Shown piece after piece: positions 17,576-26,480 of a stretch of 64,000 bases of DNA. Below the pieces are notes generated by a model. The model ran no database searches and had not been told where the DNA came from. It saw only the letters and a list, made by a program, of their open reading frames with translations. The DNA is from Occultella glacieicola (lineage in GTDB: Bacteria > Actinomycetota > Actinomycetes > Actinomycetales > Beutenbergiaceae): NCBI RefSeq assembly GCF_004353825.1, contig NZ_SMNA01000004.1, positions 186,001-250,000 on the forward strand, written 5' to 3'. Each line of letters begins with the position of its first letter. Within the stretch, counting starts at the first letter, position 1. The position numbers were made by a program, and so were the translations under genes.

Positions 17576-18466
17576 TCAGGGGTGCGCGCGTGCCGCGAGT
17601 GTCCCCACGAAGCGCGCGATGTCCGCGGGCCGCTCCTCGGCCATGAAGTGACCCGCCCGGAGCGGCTCGTAGGTCAGGTCGGCCGCCCAGGCGCCCCACA
17701 GTTCGGCGGCGTCGAAACCGAGCCGGGCGCCCCAGTCCTGGGAGATCACGCCGACCGGCATCCCGAGCCTCGTCCCGGCGGCGCGGTCCGCACGGTCCAT
17801 CTCGAGATCGATGCCCGCAGTGGCGCGGTAGTCAGCGACGATCGAGTCGACGGCGGCCACCGAACTGTCGATGTAGTACTGCCGGACGCGGGGGGTGAAC
17901 GTCGCTCCGTCGGTGTCCCAGGCGTCCAGGAAGGAGCCGAAGAACTCGGGTGCGACTGCCGAGATCATCTTCTCCGGGAGCCCCGCAGGCTGAGCCATGA
18001 GGTACAGGTGCCAGGCCACCTTGGCGTCGACACCGTGCAACACGCCCCAGGTGTCCAGGGTCGGGAGCACGTCGAGGATCCCGAGGTAGCGCACCGTGTC
18101 CGGGTGGTCGAGGCCGGCCCGGACACCGACGAGGGCGCCGCGGTCGTGGCCCACCAGGCCGAAGCGGTCGTGGCCGAGCGCGGCAGCCACCTGCACCACA
18201 TCCGCGGCCATCGCCCGCTTGGAGTAGGTGTGCGGGTCCGTCCCGGACGGCTTGGCACTGCGCCCGTAGCCCCGCAGGTCCGGCACGATGACGGTGTGCT
18301 CGGCGGCGAGCTCGCGTGCGACGTCGCGCCACATGTAGTGGGTCTGCGGGAAGCCGTGGAGCAGGACGACGGCGGGGCCGGTGCCTGCGTGGGCGACGTT
18401 CAGTTCGAGGCCGTCCTCGCCGGGCAGCGTCTGGTAGTCGAATCCATCGATGGTCAGATCGGTCAT
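17576..18466 (-). CDS. Alpha/beta hydrolase (epoxide-hydrolase/haloacetate-dehalogenase type)
   Basis: 296 residues starting at ATG 18466 with GAAGGA upstream. Motifs of the epoxide hydrolase-like family are in order: the oxyanion HGFPQTHYMWR, DLRGYGRS, and the nucleophile elbow GHDRGA with Asp as nucleophile. The C-terminal His lies in RAGHFMAEERP. An Asp nucleophile indicates an epoxide hydrolase or fluoroacetate-type dehalogenase rather than a serine esterase. Its start overlaps the TetR stop by four bases (ATGA), so the two are translationally coupled and controlled from the TetR promoter. The natural substrate is not evident. Confidence 0.93.
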   Translation of the reverse strand: MTDLTIDGFDYQTLPGEDGLELNVAHAGTGPAVVLLHGFPQTHYMWRDVARELAAEHTVIVPDLRGYGRSAKPSGTDPHTYSKRAMAADVVQVAAALGHDRFGLVGHDRGALVGVRAGLDHPDTVRYLGILDVLPTLDTWGVLHGVDAKVAWHLYLMAQPAGLPEKMISAVAPEFFGSFLDAWDTDGATFTPRVRQYYIDSSVAAVDSIVADYRATAGIDLEMDRADRAAGTRLGMPVGVISQDWGARLGFDAAELWGAWAADLTYEPLRAGHFMAEERPADIARFVGTLAARAHP

Positions 18467-19167
18467 GGTGCGTCCTTCGGGTCCGTGGGCGGTTCGGCTG
18501 TGGGGTGACCGGAGAAGATTCCGGCGGGTAGGTCGTGCGCGGGTGCCGTGGCACGCAGAGCCGGGATCAGGACCGTGTCGATGAGCGCATCGAGGTAGCC
18601 GTCGTCGATCCGGAGGCCGTTGAGTCGGCGGAGCAGGATCACCGAGCCGGTGATCTCCTCGAACGGGAAGGGGTCCACGCCCTCGGGGAGTTCGCCGCGC
18701 GCCACGGCCGCCCGGATCACGGAGGCGGGGAGCCGGGAGCCGGTCGGACCGACGGCCCGTTCGATCTCCTCGCACAGCTCCGGATCCTCGAGGCCGGCCT
18801 GGAGGAGGAGCATCGCCGTCTGGCCGTCTGCGGACCGCATCGTGGTCACGAGGCGCCGACAGAGTGCGCCCAGATCGCCGCGCAGGCTCCCGGTGTCGAT
18901 CCGGTCCCCGTCGTCACGGCGGGCGGGCCCGGCCTTGAGGGCGGCGATCACCATGTCCCGCTTCGTCTTCCAGCGGCGGTACAGCGTGGCCTTCGACGCA
19001 TGCGCACGGCGGGCCACCTCCTCGAACGTGACGGCCTCGTAGCCGCGCTCGGCGAGCAGCGAGGTGACCGCGCCGAGGATCTCGACCTCGCGCTGATCGT
19101 CCCGAGGGCGCCCACCGGGGCGGCCTGTTGACGGTGTGCTCGAGCTCAGATCATTAGGATACGACAC
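18463..19167 (-). CDS. TetR-family regulator
   Basis: 234 residues. A standard N-terminal helix-turn-helix (residues about 25-75: ILGAVTSLLAERGYEAVTFE, then EVARRAHASKATLYRRWKTK) is followed by a TetR C-terminal ligand domain of usual size. The start is GTG 19167: TACGAT lies seven bases upstream and no ribosome site is possible, so the message should be leaderless. A 21-bp palindrome covers this promoter and the first codons, so the protein very probably represses its own operon, which also encodes the coupled hydrolase. Induction by the hydrolase substrate or product is a reasonable inference. Confidence 0.93.
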   Translation of the reverse strand: MSYPNDLSSSTPSTGRPGGRPRDDQREVEILGAVTSLLAERGYEAVTFEEVARRAHASKATLYRRWKTKRDMVIAALKAGPARRDDGDRIDTGSLRGDLGALCRRLVTTMRSADGQTAMLLLQAGLEDPELCEEIERAVGPTGSRLPASVIRAAVARGELPEGVDPFPFEEITGSVILLRRLNGLRIDDGYLDALIDTVLIPALRATAPAHDLPAGIFSGHPTAEPPTDPKDAP

Positions 19168-19180
19168 GTACCGTATCGTA
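19160..19180 (-). promoter_or_regulatory. TetR operator overlapping a leaderless promoter
   Basis: Reads TACGACAC-GTACC-GTATCGTA on the plus strand: 8-bp half-sites matching at seven positions. On the minus strand it includes -10 TACGAT (19180-19175), seven bases before GTG 19167. Repressor binding here would block transcription directly. Confidence 0.65.
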
Positions 19181-19195
19181 ACATGACCCGCGTCC

Positions 19196-19228
19196 GCTCC
19201 TGCTCCGCCGGCCCGGCGGAGCAGGAGC
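19196..19228 (-). terminator. Terminator hairpin of the sigma-factor operon
   Basis: Perfect 16-bp inverted repeat (arms 19196-19211 and 19213-19228) with a single central base, starting seven bases after the stop at 19235. It separates the sigma operon from the TetR promoter. Confidence 0.7.
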
Positions 19229-19234
19229 CTCGAA

Positions 19235-19855
19235 CTATCGGGCCGGAGCGACCTCCTGGCCGCTGCCCACGGTGCGTAGCCTCGGACGGTCCGGGACCCG
19301 GTCGGCCGGGGTGGCGGCCCGGTCGCGTCGGTGCTCGGTCTCGGCCGGTCCCGGCGCGTCGCCGTCAGGTGCCAGCGAGCGCCGCAGCATCGTCCGAGCT
19401 CGCTGATAGCGGCTCGTGGCCGTGGAGGACGGGATATCGAGCACCCGGGCAGCCTCCGCGACCGTGAATCCGTCCCAGTGCACGGTGCGGATCAACTCCG
19501 CGAGGTCCGGCTCCAGGCGGTCGACGGCGTCGCGGACGTCGAGGCCGGCGTCCGCGGCTCGTGCGTCGGTGCCGTCGTGGTGGCGGCGCAACTGATGGCC
19601 GAGGTTGGAGCGTCGCCGCCCGCTACGGCGTGCGTTGAGCACCGTGTTGCGGGCGATCCCGAAGAGCCACAATCTGGCGTCGTGTCCGTTGTCCGGGAGG
19701 TCGTCGGCGCGGCGCCACGCCGCCACCAGGACCTCGCTCAGAACGTCCTCCGCCTCGTCCGGACCGAGCCGGTACTCGCAGTAGCGCAACAGGTCCCGCG
19801 CCGAGGTGGTCAGGACGTCCTGGAGAATGGCCTCGGCACGCACACGATCGCTCAC
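19235..19855 (-). CDS. ECF-type RNA polymerase sigma factor
   Basis: 206 residues. Region 2 occupies about residues 15-80 (LLRYCEYRLGPDEAEDVLSE, ARLWLFGIARNTVLN). Region 4 occupies 105-160 (LEPDLAELIRTVHWDGFTVA, EAARVLDIPSSTATSRYQRA). The C-terminal tail of about 40 residues is charged. GTG 19855 shares the bases GTGA with the stop of the upstream membrane-protein gene, so translation is coupled. It lacks long ECF extension domains. In most ECF operons the sigma gene comes first; here the putative anti-sigma is first. It should direct polymerase to a small stress or envelope regulon. Confidence 0.92.
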   Translation of the reverse strand: MSDRVRAEAILQDVLTTSARDLLRYCEYRLGPDEAEDVLSEVLVAAWRRADDLPDNGHDARLWLFGIARNTVLNARRSGRRRSNLGHQLRRHHDGTDARAADAGLDVRDAVDRLEPDLAELIRTVHWDGFTVAEAARVLDIPSSTATSRYQRARTMLRRSLAPDGDAPGPAETEHRRDRAATPADRVPDRPRLRTVGSGQEVAPAR

Positions 19856-20502
19856 CAGTCCGCACCCGGGCACCAGGCCTGGCCGGAGTAGCTGACTCCG
19901 GCGGCGTCGGTGTCGAAGCCCTGGCTCCGCAGTTCCGCGGTGACGAGGTCGCTGATGGCTCGTCCCAACGCCAGCCCGTACTCCATGTCGGCCGACATCG
20001 GCTGCGCATCGGGATCATCGGCGGACACCTCGGTGCCGTCCTCACCGCCGCTCGCGTCCTCCTGGCGTATCTGGGCGATCATCGCGTCGACGTCAGCCAG
20101 GGCGAGGACGTCGTTGTCGCGGAAGAACTCGCGTGTCGCTTCGACGGCCTCCGGGTCGCCGCTACTGCCGACGTCGCCGATGCGTTCCTCACAGACCGCG
20201 CCGCTCGGCAGGGTGTAGGTGAAGATCACATCGGCTTCCTGGGCCCAGGGCAGCCAGTCGGCGTCGGTGACCGTGGCCGCCGCGGCTCCCGCGCCGGCCA
20301 GGCCGAGCACGACGGCGGCGCTCACCGCGGTCAGGTGCCTGCGGGTCCGGCCGGGCCGAGGTGGGATGGCTGCCGTGCGTGCCTCGGCCACGAGGGTTGC
20401 CAGGTCCGTCTCGGTGGCGGCGCCAGCCAGGGGGGCCGGCGGGCTCGAGGCGTTCAGCAAGGCGTCGAGGTGGTCATCGTCGGTCTGGCGTGGCGAGGTC
20501 AT
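19852..20502 (-). CDS. Single-pass membrane protein, putative anti-sigma factor
   Basis: 216 residues starting at ATG 20502. A cytoplasmic N-terminal part of about 55 residues (DDHLDALLNASSPPAP) precedes one transmembrane helix around residues 56-77 (HLTAVSAAVVLGLAGAGAAA). An acidic extracytoplasmic domain follows, with two or three cysteines (GAVCEERIGD, QAWCPGADW). Size, topology and the GTGA overlap with the ECF sigma gene suggest an anti-sigma role. However, the zinc-binding HxxxCxxC motif of classical anti-sigma factors is absent, so this is inferred from context. The paired Cys residues might form a disulfide outside the cell. Confidence 0.78.
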   Translation of the reverse strand: MTSPRQTDDDHLDALLNASSPPAPLAGAATETDLATLVAEARTAAIPPRPGRTRRHLTAVSAAVVLGLAGAGAAAATVTDADWLPWAQEADVIFTYTLPSGAVCEERIGDVGSSGDPEAVEATREFFRDNDVLALADVDAMIAQIRQEDASGGEDGTEVSADDPDAQPMSADMEYGLALGRAISDLVTAELRSQGFDTDAAGVSYSGQAWCPGADW

Positions 20503-20553
20503 GTCGGCTCCGATCGTGGGGTGCTCCTACCCCCTACATGTCCGGACCGCGCC

Positions 20554-20579
20554 CCGATGCCGACGCGGCATGGCATCGG
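20554..20579 (-). terminator. Hairpin after the glutamate dehydrogenase gene
   Basis: CCGATGCC and GGCATCGG pair perfectly around a 10-base loop, 25 bases downstream of the stop at 20604. A short GTCGG tandem lies between the stop and the hairpin. Confidence 0.55.
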
Positions 20580-20603
20580 TCGTGCCGGTCGGGTCGGGTC
20601 GGG

Positions 20604-23600
20604 TCAGCGCACCAGGGCGCGTAGGTTGCGCAACGCCACGGACACCGGCGCCACTCCGGCACCGACGAGCGCGGCGATCGTGCCGATCGACTCCTCGGCC
20701 CGGGTGAGGGTGACCCCGCCGGTCTCGGCCCACGCCGCGATGCGTTGATCGGGGGCCGAGCCGGCGTCGGTGGCCGCCTGTACGGTGCGGGTCAGGGCGG
20801 CCAGGGTGCCGTACAGGTCGTCACGCATGGCGGACCGGGCCAGGGCGTCCCAGCGGTTGTCGAGCGGCAGAGCGGCGACCTGGATGAGCAGGTCGTCGAT
20901 CCGGAGCCGGGCCGAGAGGGCGTAGTACAGGCCGGCCAGGTGACGCGGGTCCTCTCCGCAGGTGCTGGCGAGTTCCATCACGTCGAGCAGGGAGAGGGCC
21001 GGGAGCAGGCCGGCGGCCCGCCGCGCGAGCGGGGCGGGGACCCCGGCGTCGGTCAGCGCGTCGGCACGCTCGGCGAACCGGGCGGACTCCTGGTCGCGGA
21101 GCAGGTCCGGCAGGTCCTCGATCAGGTCGCGGACCCCGCCTGCGAACTCCTCGACGGCCTCGCCCACCTGCGCCTCCTCCGGTCGGTGGTGCACGAACCA
21201 ACGGGACGCGCGGTCGAGCAGTCGGCGGAAGTCCAGGTACAGCTGGGTCTGAACCGCGGTGTCGACCAGGTTGTCGAGGGCCTCGACCTGGGCGACGTAG
21301 TCCTCCAGCGCGAAGATCTCCCGGCTGGCCACGAACGCCCGGGTGATCTGCTCGCTGGAGGCACCGGTCTCGTCCGCGGCCCGGAACGCGAACGTGATCC
21401 CGCCGCGGTTGACCATCGAGTTCACGACCGAGTTCACGATGATCTCCCGGCGCAGCGGGTGCTCGGCGAGGCGCTCGGGATAGGCCTGGCGCAGCGGCGC
21501 CGGGAAGTACTCCGCCAAGGTGCGGGAGAACCAGGGCCCGTCGGCGAGGCCGGAGTCGGCCAGGTCTGCTTTCAGGGCGAGTTTCGCGTACGCCACCAGC
21601 ACCGCGAACTCGGGCCGGGTCAGGCCCGACCCGGCGACGTCCCGTTCGGCGATCTCGGCGTCCGTTGGCAGGAACTCAAGCGCGCGGTCGAGTTCGCCGC
21701 GGCCTTCGAGCCACTGGATCAGCCGCTGGTGCACCGCCAGCATCTCGTGGGCGTGCGCTCGGGAGTTGCCCAGGAGGACGTTCTGTACGTAGTTGTCCCG
21801 GAGCACCTGCGCGGCCACCTCGTCTGTCATCGAGGCGAGCAGTTCGTTGCGTTGGTCCATGGTCAGCTCGCCGTCGCGGGTGAGCGCGGTGAGCGCGATC
21901 TTGATGTTCACCTCCCGGTCCGAGGTGCCGACCCCGGCGGAGTTGTCGATGGCGTCGGTGTTGATCCGCACCCCGTGCGCGGCCGCCTCGATCCGGCCGA
22001 GCTGGCTGACGCCGAGGTTGCCACCCTCGACCAACACCTGGCAGCGCAGTTCGCGGCCGTCCACGCGGATGGCGTCGTTGGCACGGTCGCCGATCTCGGA
22101 GTGGGCCTCGACCGACGCCTTCACATAGGTGCCGATCCCGCCGTTGTAGACGAGGTCGACCGGGGCGAGCAGGATCGCGTGGATCAGTTCGGCGGGGGTC
22201 AGACTCGTCACGTCGTCAGCCAGGCCGAGGGCTGCTCGCGCCTCGGCGCTGACCGGCACGGACTTCGCCGAGCGGGAGAACACGCCGCCGCCGGTGCTGA
22301 TCAGATCCGGGGCGTAGTCCGCCCAGCTCGACCGCGGTAGGTCGAAGAGGCGCCGCCGCTCCGCGAAGGAGGCTGCGGCGTCGGGCGTGGGATCGATGAA
22401 GACGTCGCGGTGGTCGAAGGCGGCGACGAGGCGGATGTGCTCCGACAGGAGCATGCCGTTGCCGAACACGTCCCCGCTCATGTCCCCGATGCCGACCACG
22501 GTGAAGTCCTGGCTCTGCGTGTCCAGCCCCACCTCGCGGAAGTGGCGCTTCGTCGACTCCCAGGCACCGCGGGCGGTGATGCCCATCTCCTTGTGGTCGT
22601 ACCCGGCGGACCCGCCGGAGGCGAACGCGTCGTCCAGCCAGAACCCGTACTCCGCGGAGATCGAGTTCGCCAGGTCGCTGAACGCGGCGGTGCCCTTGTC
22701 CGCGGCCACGACCAGATAGGGGTCGTCACCGTCGTGGCGGACCACCCGTTCGGGCGGGACCACGGTGGTCCCGACCCGGTTGTCGGTGACGTCGAGCAGA
22801 CCGCGGATGAACTCCGAGTAGGCGGAGCGGCCCTCCGCGAGCCAGGCCGCCCTGTCGGCCGTGGGGTCGGGCAGCTGCTTCGCGAAGAAGCCGCCCTTGG
22901 ACCCGGTCGGGACGATCACCGCGTTCTTGACCATCTGCGCCTTGACCAGGCCGAGTACCTCGGTGCGGAAGTCCTCGCGCCGGTCGCTCCAGCGCAGCCC
23001 GCCACGGGCCACGGCTCCGAAGCGCAGGTGCACGCCCTCCACCTGCGGTGAGTACACCCAGATCTCGAACCGTGGCTTCGGGGACGGCAGGCCGGGGACC
23101 AGGTGGCAGTCCAACTTGAGGCTCACCCGCGCGGCGGGCTGGCCGTCGTCGTCGACTGCACCGGACCTGAAGTAGTTCGTGCGCAAGGTGGCGGCGATCA
23201 CGCCCACGAAGGCGCGCACGATGCGGTCCTGGTCGAGGCTGGCCACCTGCTCGAGGTCCGCGTCGATCTCCGCGGTGATCCGGGCCTGGGCGGCGTCCCG
23301 ATCGGCGGCCCCGGCTGTGCTGTCGGGGTCGAAGCGCGCCTCGAACAGGGCCACCACCCGCGCGGCCAGGACCGGGTTCGCGACGAGCGCCGCCTCGAGG
23401 TACTCGACGCTGAACGTCGACCCGATCTGGCGCAGGTAGCGGGCGACCGTGCGCAGGATGACCACCTGCCGCCAGGTCAGCCCGGCCCGCAGCACGAGCG
23501 CGTTCAGACCGTCGCTCTCCGCGTGGCCGGTGCGCACCGCCAGGAAGGCGTCCTCGAAGGAGGCGGCCGTGTCGGCGCCCGCAGCCCAGAGGTCGGCACT

Positions 23601-25454
23601 CGGCGCCCGCAGCCCGAAGTCGTAGATCCGCACGTCGGATCCGTCCGCGTCGTCACGGACCGTGTAGGGGCGTTCGTCGGCGACCACCACGCCCAGGTCA
23701 CTGAAGGTCGGGAGCATGTCGGTCAGGCTGAGCGGTTCCCTGCGGTAGACCTTCAGGCGCCGTTCGGTGGGGTCGCCGCGGTCAGGGTCGTATAGGTGCA
23801 CGCGGGTGTCGCCGGTCGTGAGCCCCTGGAGCTGGGCCAGGTCGTGGGTCGCGGTGTCGGCGTCGAAGTCCTCCTTGTACGCCTCCGGGAACCCGTGGAC
23901 GAAACGCCCACCTGCGCCCACGTCGTCGGCGGGGGAGACGTGCAGCGCGTCGAGGAGATCCTCCTCCCAGGTGCGGGTCGCCTTCAGGAGCTGCTCCTGG
24001 ACCGCGGCAGTGTCCACCTCGGGGATGTCGGCGTCGCGCGGGACCCGGACCACGAAGTGCAGCTGTGCCAGCGGTGACTCGCTGACCCGGGTGGTGAAGT
24101 CCACGTGCTCGGCGCCGTACGCCTCGGTCAGGATCGACTCCATCCGAAGCCGGACCACCGTGTTGTACCGGTCCCTGGGGATGTAGACGAGGGCGGAGAC
24201 GAACCGGCCGAACTCGTCCTTGCGCAGGAAGAGCTTGGCCTTACGGCGTTCCTGGAGGTAGAGGACGTCGGAGGCGACGTCCCAGAGCGTGTCCACGTCG
24301 GTCTGGAGCAGTTCATCGCGCGGGTAGGCCTCGAGCACCCCGAGCAGATCCTTGGCCGAGTGCGAGTGCGCGGCGAAGCCGCTGCGCGCGAGGACCGCGC
24401 GGACCTTCTCCGCCGCGATCGGAAGACGCAGGACCGAGTCCGCATACGCCGTCGACGTGAACATCCCGAGGAACCGACGCTCGCCGGTGACGTTCCCGTC
24501 CGCGTCGAACGTCCGGATGCCGATGTAGTCCAAGTAGACGGGACGGTGCACGGTGGCCCGCGAGTTCGCCTTCGTGATGGTCAGCAGCCGCGGCTCGCGG
24601 GCGTTCTCCCGGGCCTCCGGTCGCAGCCGCGAGTACTGATGGTCGGCATCCGGCTCGCCGCGCAGGATCCCGAGCCCGCTACCGGCCACGGGACGGAGCA
24701 CGTCCTCACCGTCGACCGTGTCGAGGTCGTACTCGCGGTACCCGAGGAAGGTGAAGTGGTCGTCGACGAGCCAGCGCAGGAATCGCTCGGCGGGCTCGAC
24801 CTCGGCAGGGTCGACGGTGGGCGGCACGCCCGCCTCCAACTGGCTGGCGATCGCCTCGCACGCGTGCCGCATCGCGGTCCAGTCGGCCACGGCACGACGC
24901 ACGTCCCCGAGCACGGCCTCGAGCCGGTCCGTGAGCTCGGAGCGGGCCGTCTCCGTGGGGATCCGGTCGATCGCGATGTGCATCCACGACTCGACGGTTC
25001 CGGCGGCCGTGGGCGGACGCTCGTCCCGCAGTTCCGTGAGCGCGCCGGTGGCGTCCCGCCTGACCACCAGCTGGGGGTGGACGATCAGGTAGACCACACG
25101 GCCGTGGTCGGAGAGTGCCGCGGTGACGGAGTCCACCAGGAACGGCATGTCGTCGGTGCAGATCTGCACGATCGTGTGCTTGCTCTGCCAACCGTCGTCG
25201 TCGACCGTCGGCGTGAACACCCGCACCAGGGTGGCCTCGGCTTCGCGCTGTTGCGCGAGCGCCCACATCGAGCGGACCATGCCGTGCAGGTCGCGGGGCT
25301 CACGCTCGGCGAGGTCCTCGGTCGCGACGTGCTCGAGGACCCGGTCCACGAGCCTGATCACGTGGTGCTCGCCGGCCTGTTCGGCGAGGTCGGTGACCGC
25401 CGCCAGGATGGCCTCCCGAGTCGATCCGGTCGAGAGGTTCGCTGCCGAGGTCAT
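20604..25454 (-). CDS. gdh: NAD-specific glutamate dehydrogenase, large type
   Basis: 1,616 residues, matching the 180-kDa class (Mycobacterium and Streptomyces homologues are about 1,600-1,650). It interconverts glutamate with 2-oxoglutarate and ammonium using NAD. The N-terminal half has the ACT-like regulatory region (IVQICTDDMPFLVDSVTAAL, then RVVYLIVHPQ). The catalytic half holds RGGLRWSDRREDFRTEVLGL, KNAVIVPTGSKGGFF and VVGIGDMSGDVFGNGML. It continues into nucleotide-binding and helical C-terminal regions typical of the class. In mycobacteria this enzyme is inhibited by GarA/OdhI-type proteins; whether that applies here cannot be read from the window. The ribosome site is weak (GGTGGG close to the ATG). 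It stands alone, ending in a hairpin. Confidence 0.96.
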   Translation of the reverse strand: MTSAANLSTGSTREAILAAVTDLAEQAGEHHVIRLVDRVLEHVATEDLAEREPRDLHGMVRSMWALAQQREAEATLVRVFTPTVDDDGWQSKHTIVQICTDDMPFLVDSVTAALSDHGRVVYLIVHPQLVVRRDATGALTELRDERPPTAAGTVESWMHIAIDRIPTETARSELTDRLEAVLGDVRRAVADWTAMRHACEAIASQLEAGVPPTVDPAEVEPAERFLRWLVDDHFTFLGYREYDLDTVDGEDVLRPVAGSGLGILRGEPDADHQYSRLRPEARENAREPRLLTITKANSRATVHRPVYLDYIGIRTFDADGNVTGERRFLGMFTSTAYADSVLRLPIAAEKVRAVLARSGFAAHSHSAKDLLGVLEAYPRDELLQTDVDTLWDVASDVLYLQERRKAKLFLRKDEFGRFVSALVYIPRDRYNTVVRLRMESILTEAYGAEHVDFTTRVSESPLAQLHFVVRVPRDADIPEVDTAAVQEQLLKATRTWEEDLLDALHVSPADDVGAGGRFVHGFPEAYKEDFDADTATHDLAQLQGLTTGDTRVHLYDPDRGDPTERRLKVYRREPLSLTDMLPTFSDLGVVVADERPYTVRDDADGSDVRIYDFGLRAPSADLWAAGADTAASFEDAFLAVRTGHAESDGLNALVLRAGLTWRQVVILRTVARYLRQIGSTFSVEYLEAALVANPVLAARVVALFEARFDPDSTAGAADRDAAQARITAEIDADLEQVASLDQDRIVRAFVGVIAATLRTNYFRSGAVDDDGQPAARVSLKLDCHLVPGLPSPKPRFEIWVYSPQVEGVHLRFGAVARGGLRWSDRREDFRTEVLGLVKAQMVKNAVIVPTGSKGGFFAKQLPDPTADRAAWLAEGRSAYSEFIRGLLDVTDNRVGTTVVPPERVVRHDGDDPYLVVAADKGTAAFSDLANSISAEYGFWLDDAFASGGSAGYDHKEMGITARGAWESTKRHFREVGLDTQSQDFTVVGIGDMSGDVFGNGMLLSEHIRLVAAFDHRDVFIDPTPDAAASFAERRRLFDLPRSSWADYAPDLISTGGGVFSRSAKSVPVSAEARAALGLADDVTSLTPAELIHAILLAPVDLVYNGGIGTYVKASVEAHSEIGDRANDAIRVDGRELRCQVLVEGGNLGVSQLGRIEAAAHGVRINTDAIDNSAGVGTSDREVNIKIALTALTRDGELTMDQRNELLASMTDEVAAQVLRDNYVQNVLLGNSRAHAHEMLAVHQRLIQWLEGRGELDRALEFLPTDAEIAERDVAGSGLTRPEFAVLVAYAKLALKADLADSGLADGPWFSRTLAEYFPAPLRQAYPERLAEHPLRREIIVNSVVNSMVNRGGITFAFRAADETGASSEQITRAFVASREIFALEDYVAQVEALDNLVDTAVQTQLYLDFRRLLDRASRWFVHHRPEEAQVGEAVEEFAGGVRDLIEDLPDLLRDQESARFAERADALTDAGVPAPLARRAAGLLPALSLLDVMELASTCGEDPRHLAGLYYALSARLRIDDLLIQVAALPLDNRWDALARSAMRDDLYGTLAALTRTVQAATDAGSAPDQRIAAWAETGGVTLTRAEESIGTIAALVGAGVAPVSVALRNLRALVR

Positions 25455-25656
25455 TGCCCACCCATCGAGTCGCCGTCGAATCGCGCCGCGCCTACACGCC
25501 GGAGTCTAGCCAGAACGTCGGGCCCGGGCAGGTCGGCCGCGATCGGTGCCGGTGCGGTTGCCTCGCCGCGGAAACAGGGTCCGGGCGGAATGGATGGGCC
25601 GGTAGTGTGCACCCCACGTGCCCGTCGTGTGCGGGCGTCCCCCAAAGAGGAGAACG

Positions 25657-26409
25657 ATGTCCGTACTCGATGCGACCATGAGCGGCGAGTGGGTGTTCGA
25701 CCCGTCCCACACACGGGTGGGCTTCTCCGCCAGGCATGCGATGGTGACCAAGGTCCGTGGCGCCTTCAACGAGGTAGACGGCCGGATGCTCGTGGACCCG
25801 GACGGTCCCGCGAAGTCCTCCGTCGAGGTCCGGCTCGCCGTCGCGAGCATTGACACCCGCAACGGCCAGCGGGACGACCACCTGCGCAGCCCCGACTTCT
25901 TCGACGTCGAGACCCACCCCGAGATCGTGTTCCAGAGCACCTCGGTCGATGAGATCGAGGACGACACCTACATGGTGGTCGGTGACCTGACCATCCGGGA
26001 CATCACGAAGCAGGTCGCGATCCCGATCACCCTGATGGGTGTCGAGCGCGACCCGATGGGCAACCTGCGCGCCGGATTCGAGGGCACCCGTCGGGTGGAC
26101 CGCCGCGACTTCGGTCTCGAGTGGAACGTCCCGCTCGACACCGGCGGTGTGCTCGTCTCGGAGAAGATCACGCTCGAGTTCGAGATCTCCGCGGTGAAGT
26201 CGGAGGCCGCGCCCGCCGAGGCCGGCGTCGCCGACGAGGGCGCCGGCCTGGCCACGGCCGGGGACGGGCCGGCCGATGCGGTGAACCCGGAGCTCACCGA
26301 CGCGCAGGTCCCGGTCGACGCCCCGGACGCACCGGACAACCAGCAGGCTCAGCCGGTCGGTGCCCAGCAGCCGTCCCCCTGGGAGCCCCCGCCCGGTCAC
26401 CGGTACTGA
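25657..26409 (+). CDS. YceI-family lipocalin-like protein with acidic Pro/Ala tail
   Basis: 250 residues. ATG 25657 is preceded at ideal spacing by AAAGAGGAGA. Residues about 8-180 are a full YceI domain, a lipocalin-like barrel that binds isoprenoid-type lipids: GEWVFDPSHTRVGFSARHAM, HLRSPDFFDVETHPEIVFQS, and GVERDPMGNLRAGFE. No signal peptide is present, as in many actinobacterial members. The last 60 residues are low-complexity, rich in Ala, Pro, Asp and Gln, and probably disordered. Actinobacterial YceI proteins are often tied to acid or oxidative stress; here the gene is alone. A convergent terminator separates it from the FAD oxidase. Confidence 0.95.
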   Translation: MSVLDATMSGEWVFDPSHTRVGFSARHAMVTKVRGAFNEVDGRMLVDPDGPAKSSVEVRLAVASIDTRNGQRDDHLRSPDFFDVETHPEIVFQSTSVDEIEDDTYMVVGDLTIRDITKQVAIPITLMGVERDPMGNLRAGFEGTRRVDRRDFGLEWNVPLDTGGVLVSEKITLEFEISAVKSEAAPAEAGVADEGAGLATAGDGPADAVNPELTDAQVPVDAPDAPDNQQAQPVGAQQPSPWEPPPGHRY

Positions 26410-26429
26410 GCGTCCGGCCCGGACAGACC

Positions 26430-26471
26430 GACGCCGGCCCACCACCCGACCAGGGACGGTGGGCCGGCGTC
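26430..26471. terminator. Bidirectional terminator
   Basis: GACGCCGGCCCACC (26430-26443) and GGTGGGCCGGCGTC (26458-26471) form a perfect 14-bp stem with a 14-base loop between two convergent stops. Confidence 0.8.
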
Positions 26472-26480
26472 GTCTCCGGG

